The position numbers and the translations under genes were made by a program. A DNA stretch of 64,000 bases from Catonia carolina (lineage: Eukaryota; Arthropoda; Insecta; Hemiptera; Achilidae): NCBI GenBank assembly GCA_035578175.1, contig JAQMRL010000005.1, forward strand, positions 57,269,722-57,333,721, read 5' to 3'. Under the pieces are notes generated by a model. The model saw nothing but the letters and a program-made list of their open reading frames with translations. It searched no databases and had not been told where the DNA came from. Of the stretch, positions 10,560 to 22,600 are shown one piece after another (positions within the stretch are counted from its first letter, which is position 1; each line of letters begins with the position of its first letter).

Positions 10560-11540
10560 ACACAAATTAATTATTTGAAATAAATTGTTTATTTAAAATG
10601 ACAGTCTATTAAAATGAACACAAGTACACTGTATTAATAAATAATTAATTAAATTATTATTATAATTACATTTTTATCATGCAATGTTCTTAAATTGTAT
10701 TTATTTTTGATAATATTAAATCACACTGCAAAATTACCTACAATATTTCCCTTGTCCATTAATTTTGTATGGGTTTTAATAGTAGACAATGGTTTCTGGT
10801 GTACTTTGATGGTTGGAGTTCAATTAAACATACTTTCTCAGGAATGGTCAGCCTGGGTCTGTACAAAACTATAACTCATTTACACGTCACACATTATCCT
10901 CATCTCACCGGATCACATGGGGTTGCTTATTGTTCTTAATTGAACAGATTGCAACAAGAACACATTAGGAATAAAAAAATTATATTATTTCTCACTTTAT
11001 CTTTTCTAACGTACTCTTCTACTTCATTTCTGCTGCCTGCTCTGCTGTGCATGTGTCTACTGTTCAAATCAGTATTGACATGAAATATGATTTATCAAAA
11101 TATATATATATATATAACTGCCAACATATTTTGACATGAAAGTATCAAACCATTGGGCAATTCTTTGGCATCTTCTATCTCTTAAAAATGACAAGAGGTA
11201 CTGTCCAGAGCATCTCATTTGAGTCATAGCTAGCGAAGTAAACAGATATCACCAGCTCTATTACTCAATCTACAATCACTTTCTATGATACTACTATTAA
11301 TAATAGCACTACTATTTTGTACAGTACTGGTACTAACATGTTTGTCCCTGCACGCTAACATAATCACATCCTAAAGACAATCATTTCACACAAATGTAAA
11401 GAACTGTAGTACTACCAAATTATAATAATAATGCTGGTACAAATAAGCGATTATGTCATACGTAAGTTGTGATTTGTAACTCGTTGTCATTATTATCTTG
11501 TTTATTGCTTCATACTAACCTACTACTAATAATTAAACAG
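10560..11540. other. AT-rich region without recognised gene
   Basis: No coding homology or repeat boundary recognised. A short (TA)n run lies near 11100. Confidence 0.4.
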
Positions 11541-11569
11541 TTTTTTTTATGTTCTATAACTGGTATACA

Positions 11570-12300
11570 ACAGTTCCAACTGGGAGAAGGAAGGTCCCAG
11601 TTCCTTCTCCCAGGAAGGAACTGGGAGAAGTTCCTTCCTAGGAGGAAGGAACTTCCTCCCAGAATCGGTGATTGGAAAAAGGGTAATATTCTAGAAAATG
11701 CGAAATTGAACGAAGATTGCAGTTTTGTTAAGTTTACTTCAGCGCATGTATTGGTTGATAAAAGGGAAATATTTCTTGTATCTAAAAGCAGCTAAGCTAC
11801 ATTGAAAATTTAGTATAGTGGAAAAAGGATAATATTCCAGGAATATTACCCTTCTTCCATTCAATACCGAACTGATTTCTGTCTTATTATTATCAAAATG
11901 TAACTGTAAATTATTTTGAAATAAAAATAAAGTTTTGTAGCATATTGGCACATTATATTGGTTTTTCAACCTATTTTTTCCTATTCACTTGTACCAAATC
12001 TAGAAAACGGTGAATAGTCAACAAAAAAATAGTCAATAAAAAAGAATAAAAAGAATAATAATAAAACAATAAAAAGAATAAAGAATATTCAAGAAAAAAG
12101 GTGAACATATTAATAATCAAAAATCAATCCCATGATTATTGTAAAACAAATTCTAAAGTCACCATTAAAAAGCTTTAATATAGTACTACAAATGACCAAT
12201 TGAATATTTAACAATTAAACCAAAAACAAAGTCACAAAAGTTTTTTTAATTTCTCGAAAATAAGGATTTTGGAATATTACCTTTTCCCACTCACCGATTC
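11570..12300. repeat. Inverted and palindromic repeat cluster
   Basis: 11575-11665 consists of direct and inverted repeats of GGAAGGAACTGGGAGAA-type blocks. GAATCGGTGATTGGAAAA at about 11662 pairs with its reverse complement at about 12285-12300, both next to GGTAATATTC. A second pair of GGATAATATTCC / GGAATATTACCC lies at 11827-11856. It looks like a small foldback or MITE-like unit with subterminal repeats. The open frame across 11469-11795 shows no homology. Confidence 0.55.
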
Positions 12301-12558
12301 AATTGAAATGAGATGCCTAGGCCAGTATTTATTTGTATGGTCAACCTGGACAGACACAAATATATTCTTAATCCTCAAATATTATAGATGAGGTACCTTG
12401 CCAAACCATATGTATTTTTAAATGTTTTTTATGAGATATCTTGCATAAAACAACAACCAATTTAGACAGTTTTATAACATATAATTAGAAGTTGTTTGAC
12501 AAGTTGACTGTTGGGATCACTAGTATGAATGTTACCATTAGTCTTTATATTACAACTA

Positions 12559-13339
12559 CCGGGTGATTTTTTAGTCCTGTTACCCAATTGTTAATGTCTG
12601 GTAATTTTTTTCTAAGAAAGGGATATTTTGTTTTGTGACACAAAGTTGGTAGCCCTACTCAACCGGTATAGATACGACAGTTTGAGTTGATTCTCCTTGA
12701 GTTGCGTAAAATTTTGTGCTGTTTCCAGTTGTGTTACGAACAGAATGTCTTTTACCCTAGAACAACGGGTTTTCATTCTTGAACAATATTTTGCTACAAA
12801 ATCGTATGTGAGTGTAAAAGAATCATTTCAAATTAAATTTTTTGGTGTTCCTCCACTCTATTCTAGTCAATTTCTAGGCTAACTAACTGATTTTTAGAGG
12901 CAGGTATTGTTTGCAGCAGAAAATGTAGTGGTCGACCAACTCTCTTGACAGATGACGTTAAGAGAAAGTGAAAACAAGATTGCTCAATTCTCCATTGAAA
13001 AGTTTACAAAAACTTTCCTCGCATGTTGATTTGTCATGTTCGAGTGCTCAGAAAGCTGCTAAAAAATTGAAATTGTATCCGTATCACATACGATTAGTTC
13101 TAGAGCTTCAGCCTCCAGATTTAAACAAGAGATTGTTTTAGGATAAAAGACATTCTGTTCGTAGCACAACCGGAAATGGCACAAAATTTTACACAGCTCA
13201 AGGAGAATCAACTCACACTACCATATCCATACTGGTTGAGTAGGGCTACCAACTTAGTGTCACAAAACAAAATTTATTTTTTTTAGAAAAATATTACCAG
13301 ACATTAACAATTGGGTAACAGGACTAAAAAATCACTCTG
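12559..13339 (+). mobile_element. DUF4817-type mariner-superfamily element, deleted
   Basis: The element of 781 bp is flanked by TA (12557-12558, 13340-13341). Its inverted ends share ACCCAATTGTTAATGTCTGG and extend about 190 bases to the transposase start. The transposase begins at 12745 with [20 protein letters not shown], breaks near 12880, and resumes in fragments (RPTLLTDDVK, KLYPYHIRLVLELQPPDL). The catalytic core is missing. It belongs to the same family as 38731-41219. Confidence 0.9.
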
Positions 13340-14699
13340 TAGTTGCAATAAATTTTGGATTGCAAATATCAAAGGGATTGATTAAAACCAATGTAGTTAT
13401 TAATAAAACAAATTTTGAGCAACAGAAAGACTAATCCTTGAAAAAATAATCAGGACCGTTACATTGGAATCAAAAGTACTTGTCAGTAATCCAAATGGTG
13501 GGTAAGCGCACATTACAAAATAAATAAAATATAAAAAATCAAAAACTACAAAACATGAACTAGAAGAAAATTGACACAAATTACAATTTAATAAAGGTTC
13601 CAAATACACCTTAAAAAACAAATTGGACAAATAATTGTTTGCCAGAAACAAAAAAATTTAGTTTTTTACACAGATTCTAAAAATGACGTCACTGACCTAT
13701 ATAGGGTACGCCCAAATTAATAGACAATTTGAAATTTTCTGGTCATATTTTTTTGGTAAGGACTAATCATACAGACTTTGTGGGGACATTTTCATTTTTT
13801 GCCTAAAAATCTATAAAACACCTTAATCTCCAAATGGGTCAGCAAACAGCTGATGATTTCCAAATTTTCCAGAATGGTATAATTTCATCAAAACAAGAAA
13901 ATTACCACAAAAACCGCACTGATTAGTCTTCATGGAGGACAAAAATTGATTAATTGCAGTATCTTTTTGATGATATTAAAAGAACCATATTTTTCTGTTT
14001 TCTGCATTATTTGGGAATTTGGAAAATATCCAAATATGGAAAATTAGGATAGCAAATTTGCATGTGGAGCTACATTTTAAAAAACGTTTGTCCAGAATCA
14101 GTCCAGTGAGAGGTAAGACTGAACTCAACAAGAAAATCCCTTATCCTTTTAAATCCATGAATATCCATTTTTACTTTGTTTTATGAATCTATCTTCATGT
14201 GGCAATGGATTCCATCCCTGTGTTGTTTGTTTTCATGTCATAATAGTGAGTAAGTGTGGGTGTTTTGATTCAGATATTGATAATTTATTCAACAATAAAG
14301 AAACGTGATTTTAATGATTGTGATGAAAAAAATTAACTATTATACAGTGTCACAGTTGATATCATGAATAAAATGGGCAATTTTGTTTGATTTAAGATTA
14401 TAATTTAAATCTACATACTTCATTAAAAAAACAATGATTTGAAAGAATTTATTTTTTCTATATATAAATAGTTTGAATCCTGAAAATTTACATAGTCCTA
14501 GAATTCTGAGCATTTTAATGATATTTTAAAAAATATATTAATCAACAAACGAGGGTAAATCAGATATAAATGGGATTCTTGTTCCTGAGCATCTGCAGTT
14601 TGTACGAGTGAGGCCGCACTTCTAGTATGCTTGGGTGGAGACTTTAGGAGTTTAAAGAGCCGCCCATTCCACACTCCCAACCAATGGGTCTGTAGTACT

Positions 14700-15340
14700 C
14701 CCGATGTTGGAGCAGCACATGCACCCTTCCATTGCACAACTCACAATCATAAAATTCCTTGCTTATGAAGGAAATTTTTCAGAGATTGACAATCCAGTTC
14801 CGGGACTAATCATTGTCAAGGACTCGTGTGTTTTCCTGGCATAAAGAGTTCAAGGACGGACACGAACGAGTGGAAAATTAAGAACATGATCACTGTCTCG
14901 GTCCAGCATTACGGAAGAAAACATTCATGCGCAGTTTGAGACATTCTTGAAGACGATCGACAGGTAAGTGTATCTGAAATTGCGGAATTGGTCGAAATAA
15001 GTAATGGCAGCTGTCATGTGATCAAAACAAATGACCTAAAGTTCCATAAAGTGTGTGCCAGATAGGTCCTCCACTTTTTGACCAAAGATCAGAAATTGAG
15101 ATGCTCTAAACAGTCTTAAAACTGGAAGAAATGCAGTGGACTCAACTTGATCATCCTCCCTACAGCCCAAACCTAACACCCTGTGATTTTCATTTGTTCT
15201 GCTACTTAATGAAACACTAAGAAGGCAATGATTTGAAGATGACGACTGCGTGGAGTAATTCGTGCACAATTGGCTTATGATGCAACCAGCTCCATTTTGT
15301 GATACAGGGATAAAAACCCTTCCTTCTTGCCAGAAAAAAT
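14700..15340 (+). mobile_element. Mariner-like element remnant
   Basis: Plus-strand fragments: TRVFSWHKEFKDGHERVE, VSVSEIAELVEISNG and FHKVCAR, then HPPYSPNLTPCDFHLF. These are the HTH/linker and the third catalytic block (YSPDL.P.D) of mariner transposases; the sequence between, with the first two catalytic residues, is deleted. Several stops. Confidence 0.8.
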
Positions 15341-15344
15341 GTAT

Positions 15345-16380
15345 TTCTAAAGCAGGAAACTATGCACAAAAATAAAATTATATTTGCTTTTATTTTTCAA
15401 TTAAATTATTTTTAAAAATAAAATCCTGTTTATATTTGATTTACTCTCATATTTTAAACACAAATAAGCAAGTGATACATCATTTTAAAGATAATAAACT
15501 AGTTTTATTTCATATAAAAAGCATGCTTCATATTACTTTACAAAAAAATTATACTGATTAAAAATTGGTCAAAAAATAGTAAAATAAAATATTGTTACGA
15601 TAAGTTAAAAAAAATTTTAAAAACACATTTCTGGAAAAAAATTCAAAAATAAATAAAATCACATAATAATACTTAACAACTAAAAAGTAAAAGTATATGT
15701 TAATTTATGAAATATATCAACAAAATAACATGGGAAATCAGCATAACGAATTGCCAAAAAATGGCATTCATTTCAATAAAATGGATAAAACACATCGCTG
15801 AATAAAAATTTGTTTAAAAAAAATCTGCAAGAATGCGAAAGTAATAACACTTAACCATTCACAATGAACTATGGAAATGTTTTAGTAAAGTGTTCCCGTA
15901 AATCTTTTTTACGGGAATAGCCCGATTTGTAATAGTTAAATAATTAATCTGCGACATGGGGTATACATGGGCTTCAGTCACCCTCATGTTTAACTTTTTA
16001 TCAGTTCAGAACATAAAGTGCTATTATTGAAGTTTTTAAAAATGTATAATTTTATGATTTACATGAAAAACCTCACATTTTCTACTCAGTTAAAAATAGT
16101 TTAAGAAAATTTTTAAGAAATGAAATAAATAAATTTACTAAATAAATACAATGATTGACTCATTTAGTTATTGACACAAGAAAAAACTAAATTCTGTAAC
16201 TAAAACTCATTTTTTACATAAATTTCCATTATAAAAAAGAATTTCTTTATAAATAAAATTTCCAAATTGGAACTTATACGAAAAAAAAACAAATGAACTA
16301 TCATCGTTTTAATTAATTATTACTAATACAACGTACGATACAATAATAGTATATATAAATATAAAAAGTGAAGTCTTATT
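15345..16380. other. AT-rich sequence downstream of BTAF1 stop
   Basis: Contains the presumed BTAF1 3' untranslated region immediately left of 16388. No other gene recognised. Confidence 0.5.
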
Positions 16381-16387
16381 TAACGAA

Positions 16388-16612
16388 CTAAGCGTTTAGA
16401 TTTTTAACGAACGTAGTGATATCGTATTCTTCTTCGTAACAATTATCCTCCCACAACTCTGGCAAAGTATCTAACACTGATTTCATTGTCAATGAACCAC
16501 TTGCACCGCCAACACTATTTACAGATAGAGAAGACGAACATGAAGATCCAGAAGGCGCTGCTTGATTCTGCCTGTCTGTACGTTTTGATTCAAACGAAAA
16601 GAGATCAAGTAA
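16388..16612 (-). CDS. BTAF1: BTAF1 last coding exon with stop
   Basis: Exon of 225 bases ending in TAG at 16388-16390. It starts [10 protein letters not shown] (human LLDLFTLDKD), has a Ser-rich middle, then [16 protein letters not shown] and [16 protein letters not shown], the counterpart of the human C-terminal SMKSILENLSDLWD...YSLENFMHSLK. An ATTAAA hexamer lies about 75 bases past the stop (16308-16313, minus strand), a possible but unproven polyadenylation signal. Confidence 0.95.
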   Translation of the reverse strand, partial: LLDLFSFESKRTDRQNQAAPSGSSCSSSLSVNSVGGASGSLTMKSVLDTLPELWEDNCYEEEYDITTFVKNLNA

Positions 16613-19600
16613 CTGAAATCACACAACAAAACAAAACAATTATCCAATTATTCAAATAAAACACCCTAATATTTCCATCAACACAACTTTATCCATCCAC
16701 TACAACAAACTGTCATTAAAATTTGCGTAATGTCATCAGAAGATTTTAAGACTGTGCTATACTATATCCCACACAACCTTGCAGCAGATATAAACAGACT
16801 ACGGGTTGAAAGTCAGTAAAAAAGATGCATAATCATGTTTCACTCTACCAACTCCTTCAACCAAATCAACCAGCAACAGACATTTTTTGTAACTCAAATG
16901 GATTGCGCTAAGTTCAATCACAATTTTAATACATTTATGTTTTGATGTGCTGTACAGTTCCATGGGATAGAGTATAATAACTTCAAAATGGCTAAGTACA
17001 GTACTACCTTATTTATGCCGTACTAATTAGGACCGGAAGCAAAATGTAAAATCAAAAATCCGGATAAACCAGAAATAATAGGACATCAATATAAACAAAA
17101 TGTAATGGAGGTGGCCTCCGTATATAGGGGTCAGCCCATTAGCCTACCACGCGGAGGTCCTGGGTTCGATTCCCGGCCAGGGTCTGGAAATTTTCACAAG
17201 TCAAAACTCAGTTACAATCACATAATACACCGTAGTCACTAATAACCAAGCAGTTAATAAGACTTAAAATAAATAAAAGAAAAAAAATGTAATGGGAAAT
17301 CTAACTATTTATACTTTTATCGACAGAAATACAATAAAATAATATGTTAACAAAAAAACTTACACGAGTTTAGTTTTTATTCACAAAAAAATATCATTTA
17401 TTTATATCTTCACTTAATTTTTGTTAGGCGTCTAACATTTTCAGTGCTGAGGTTAAAAACAGGATCATTCACAGAATACCGACCATTTTCATCTATTTTT
17501 AAAATGTTATAAAAATAAAACTATAAGGAATATTAAAATGATTTTTACATGGCTGGAAACAATAAATCTTCTAGTTCATAAAAATAAAACTATAAGAAAT
17601 ATTAAAATAGTTTTTACATGGCTGGAAACAATAAATCTTCTAGATTTAACTGTGTTACAAGTTGTTAAATTATTTTATTTGAAAAATACTACCACTTTTT
17701 CATAGAATATTTATTTTAAAAAAATACAAGAATTCACTGGCGTCTTCATTTACATAATCAGAATTATCATCAAATTCCATATCTTCATCAGGTCAAATCC
17801 ATCCAACAGGCTCAAATCCATCGTGATAAAACACTAAAACACACATGTAACCTTAACCTTTACTTTTCATTTTAAATGAATAGAGCACTCTTTTAAGTAA
17901 TACTCTAAGGCCGTGCCCAGACAGCAAGCAGGTTAGAGCAGGCTACAGTTCAAGCAGTGGAACTTCATTGAGCTTAGCTGTTATCGCAGCCATACACAAA
18001 GCAGTCAGCAGCTAACACACTTTTTATCTGCAAGTCACTAGGTTCAGTCATGCCTCCTGTTTTGTCATGGTTTGTGAAGTTACTACTTTCAAATTTCCCC
18101 TATGTTAATGAATTTTTTTAAATTATTTTTACTCATCTAAAAATTTTTAAAAGCGTACTAAAAGTTATTGAATTATTTTTAGTTATTTCAGTTAGTTTTT
18201 TGTTATTATAAACTGACAGTCATTAGATTGTAATTTCTTTGTAGACTTCATTCCACACAGAAGTTGATTATTTTTTGTTCTTGAAATGCACATCCGACAC
18301 ATTACACGAAATGGCACGTTTAAACATAGCCAATAATAGTGATTGAGTATCAAAATCCACGATTAAAAAATTAATATACACAATAACAGAATGGAAACTG
18401 AACTGAGATGTGAGCTTATACGCTGGAAAATCAAACTAGTTTGTTTTTTAGCAGGTTAGAGCAGTACAGCAGGTCCAGCTAAATGTGTGGCCACGCCTAT
18501 TGTCTAATATTAGCTTGTTTCAACCTGTTCACACGCTCACTACTGCTACAACCTGCTTGCTGTCTGGCTGTGGCCTAAAGGTGTACTAATGTATTAAAGT
18601 GTTATAAGATTCAAAAAAATTCAATTCGACTCCATTTATTAATGTGGTATTAGATAGTAATGCCCATAACAGGCGGGTGGAGTGTTGAATTAATTGCACT
18701 CGATCTGTTAGTTCCAGGGCTACAAAAAATAGTTCTGTTTCTTATTACATAGTCAGCCAATTACATGACTGAACTATTTAAAACAGAAGAGGTAAAGGTG
18801 TAAAAGGCACTAGTCAGAGTTATCTCCTCTGAGAGTAATAAATTTCACTATACAGCCAGACCCTGTGGTGAATGAAGTGAAGGTGTCATTTACAGGGTGG
18901 AAAGTGGGTGCTTTTCGGAGGTCTTGGCATGCTGATAAGCATACTCTTTCAACTCAGTGAGGAAGGCAATAGTAAACCACCTCAATCCTCGTTTTTACTT
19001 AGTAAAATCTCTAGAGGTTCAAACCAGCCTTTCGGCTATTGACCTTAACAACAACAATTAGATAGTATAACTGTGAAAATATGAATTCAAATGACATGAT
19101 CAGCACTCAGTGTTAAAAGCAGTATGATCACATAATTCCTTTACAGTAATTAATTCAGCTGGTGTAATGTCAGGCTGCTGCTACTAAGTAGCCATGATGT
19201 TATCTAGTGATGACTCACCAATCAAATACAGTAACATTCGTATGATCTCTAGCTTGATGAACTAATTTTTTAACAGTACAGTACAAACTGTAACAATATA
19301 CTTTAAATATTTAAACTTAGATATAATACTATATTTAAACACAGAATAATGATTTAAAAATAGAATATTTAAACACAGTGTATAATGAATGTACTGTATC
19401 TAATTTGCAGTACTGTTCAACTACTGTACATGAAACAATGTGATTTTATGGAAAAAGACTTTCTGACCTATATTGGGCCAGATAATGCAAATAAAGAAGA
19501 TAGACTGTACTTAGAGGTTATTGAGGTGGATTTTATTCAAAGTACTCCACTTCTTACTCAGACAAACCAACCCACTAATAGTGATTCACTTTAAGAAACA

Positions 19601-22600
19601 ATCCTGGAAATTTAGTTTCTTACGGTTTTATAAACCTTTTTTATTTTTGCCTTGATATTTTCAATTGAGTCAAATAGGGGCTACATCAGCAATAAAGGGG
19701 GTTTATGGAGGCACAGGAATTTTGTATTTGGCCAAAACTTCTGAGATCATGAACAAATGATTAGCCAGTGTGTTTCTGGATAACCCAATTTTTGTTTCAC
19801 AAATGTTCACACAAACTCTTATAGAGTTTTTGGTTGACTCCTTGGACAAATTCATGATATATGATACTTATAACTTAAAAAAGAAAAACAAACAACATTT
19901 TCTTCACATTAAACCAACTTTGTATCACCTTCTTCAGTTGTGGCAAACTTGGATCCTTCCACTGCAATGATTGCATCTTTATTAGTGGCAATTTTGATTG
20001 TCATCTATGATTTTTCTGCATCTTTATTAGTGGCAATTTTAATTGTCATCTATAATTTTTCTATGTCCATCTGTTTGTCACACCCAGATGTCAGAATCTA
20101 CAAGAGATAGGAACAAATGGACTTTGGATTCCTAATCTACACAAAAAGTTAGTGAGCCTAGATTGTGTTTGAAGTTCTGGTTTCGACTAAAGTGGCCCAA
20201 AACCGAAAGTCAAGAAATCAATAGTCGGAATTTGAAACAATAATAGTGTCATTCGATTCCTCTTAAAGAGTAAATAAAGAAATCATTGGGTTTTAAGTTC
20301 TGGTTTCACCCGAAGTCAAGAAATCAAAAATGGAATTTGGAAACATAAATAGTGTCATTTGATTCCTCTTAAAGAGTAGCTTTCTTGGACTTGATCCCAT
20401 TATGAAGAAGGATAACCCCAAGTTAAGTAAACACGCAATGTGACTTCTCAGGCCGACTCTTTTTCTTTAGAAAAAATTTCCACCAGCCATGAGATCATAC
20501 CCATAAACCTATGTTTTTTGCCTCTAATTACCCTATTTGACAAATCTGGGTCACTTTCAGCCCAATTAATCAATTCTTGGAACACTTTCAGCGAGTTGTT
20601 TCTATTGATATGATAATAATTTAGTAACAAATTTTGTGGATGTTCAATACATGTTCAAATGTTCACATAAAAATTGAATAAACCGCAGAGCAACTCAAAG
20701 TTAGATCCTCAGCCATTTTCCTAAATTTAATTTTATGGTCAAAATCACTCTAATCATCATCAACTTTCACAATGTTCACCCAGATAAAAATATCTGATCC
20801 GCTCAAGACATTTAACACTTAATAGTTTCTTCAAGAGTCAATAATTCTCCAAAACTGATTTCCTGGTAAAAAAATATAATTCAATACAAACTCATTGTTG
20901 TGTATTTCATACGTTTAGCAAAATCAATAATCTAGTAAGACCTTATCACACATCCTAACTCACAATCACGATACAATTTTCTATTGAACAAAGAAGTCGC
21001 GGTGATCAGTTTCATGACACTTAAATTATAAAACAAGCTTCCCTTTCAACACCTGTGAGCAAACCTAGTCCCTCCTATAGACCAGTCGTGTAACTTAAAA
21101 TTTTCTAATGACACCTTATAAGGAAAATATAGCTTGTGCTTACCTTATCAGTTCCCATAGTCATCATGTGTGCATTTTCACTACTTATGACTGTATTCGC
21201 AGTCATCAACTTGAACTTCTGCAATCTGTAACGTAACACAACAAATGTCAACTGAATCCAAACAGTATATCTAAATCAATGATTTTAAAAGATTGATATT
21301 ATTTAAATACTGCTGCACAAAAAATATCATAATTACATAACAAGAGCTATTAATTATTTTTAAGCTACACCAATATTACTCATAGGCTTATCTCAAATAG
21401 AAAATTCTTGCTCATACAGTTGATAAATCAGTCCTGATTCTTGCTCTTTTCGATATAGTAAAGGAAACTTTATTACAAAACTTATATGAAAATTGTTATT
21501 GACTTCAAACAAAAAAACACTAAATAGAAAAATGTTGGCAAATTTTATTTATTTACTTTTCCTTTCTCTTGTCCTATATGAATATATAGAGAAGGAAAGT
21601 ATCGATTTTATGTTGATTTTTCAAAATCGAGTCTTCAATGGAAATACACATTCCCAGTATGGACACACGTGGCTATACTGCTTTTGTTGAAGGTTTCCCC
21701 CTGGTGAGCTGGAGAGCCTAATGTACTAGTCAATAAAATAACATCGATGCAATACGTTTGTGCCATTTTCATTAATAGTTTACTATTGTCTGGAATTACA
21801 ATATTTACTTAACGCACCTAGACTCTCCTAAGCCACCTGTCAATTGAGTCATCAAGGCCGATGGCTAAGCTTTAACAAAACCATAGTACATGTCTTGCAT
21901 TAGGTATGCAGTCTGTGTACTGGCCAATCATCAATCATGTACCCCAAATAAATAGTACACAGTAATAGTATCTTGTGTTGGCTGTAAACAACCAGTCTCC
22001 ATACACTTGAATGGGCTGGCACGACCTATTCATGCCTAACTACAGAACCAACAAAACCCTAGCTTATTAGGTTCAGCTTAATCGAAGCATTCATTTTTGC
22101 TATAAAACAACATGCACATAGTGGAAACCCCTTATCCAAACTCCCTTTATCCAGATCCTCCCACAAACGGACACAATAAAAAAAGGTCTAAATTAATATG
22201 GCAAGGATAAAATAGTTGAAGGAGTTAGAAAAATACAATAAAAATTACTTAAATAACAAAACTATCCGTATTATTACATTAATATTATTAATGTATATAA
22301 ATAAATCTATTATGTAGTAAGATGCATTTGAGTTTGTTGTGACTAATATCAGAACAAAGTTTCTAGAAATGCACAATCACATTAGTATACAACTGCACAT
22401 ATCTTCTGTATGTCACAGTGCAAATATGCCTACTGCAATGACCGACACCGGACGTGGTCGTTGGTCAATCTAAAAATCAATGAGTGTGACGGTAATGACT
22501 TGTACAGTGGTTAAATAGCAACGCAAACGACGATGGTTTCCAAATGTTAGCGGATGAAGATATTGTCCAGGAATTATTGAAACAGATAACAAGAAAACTG

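Noticed and set aside
17109..17200. Functional tRNA gene
   Set aside because: Only the T-arm region folds well; the unit is a SINE with a tail and target duplication.
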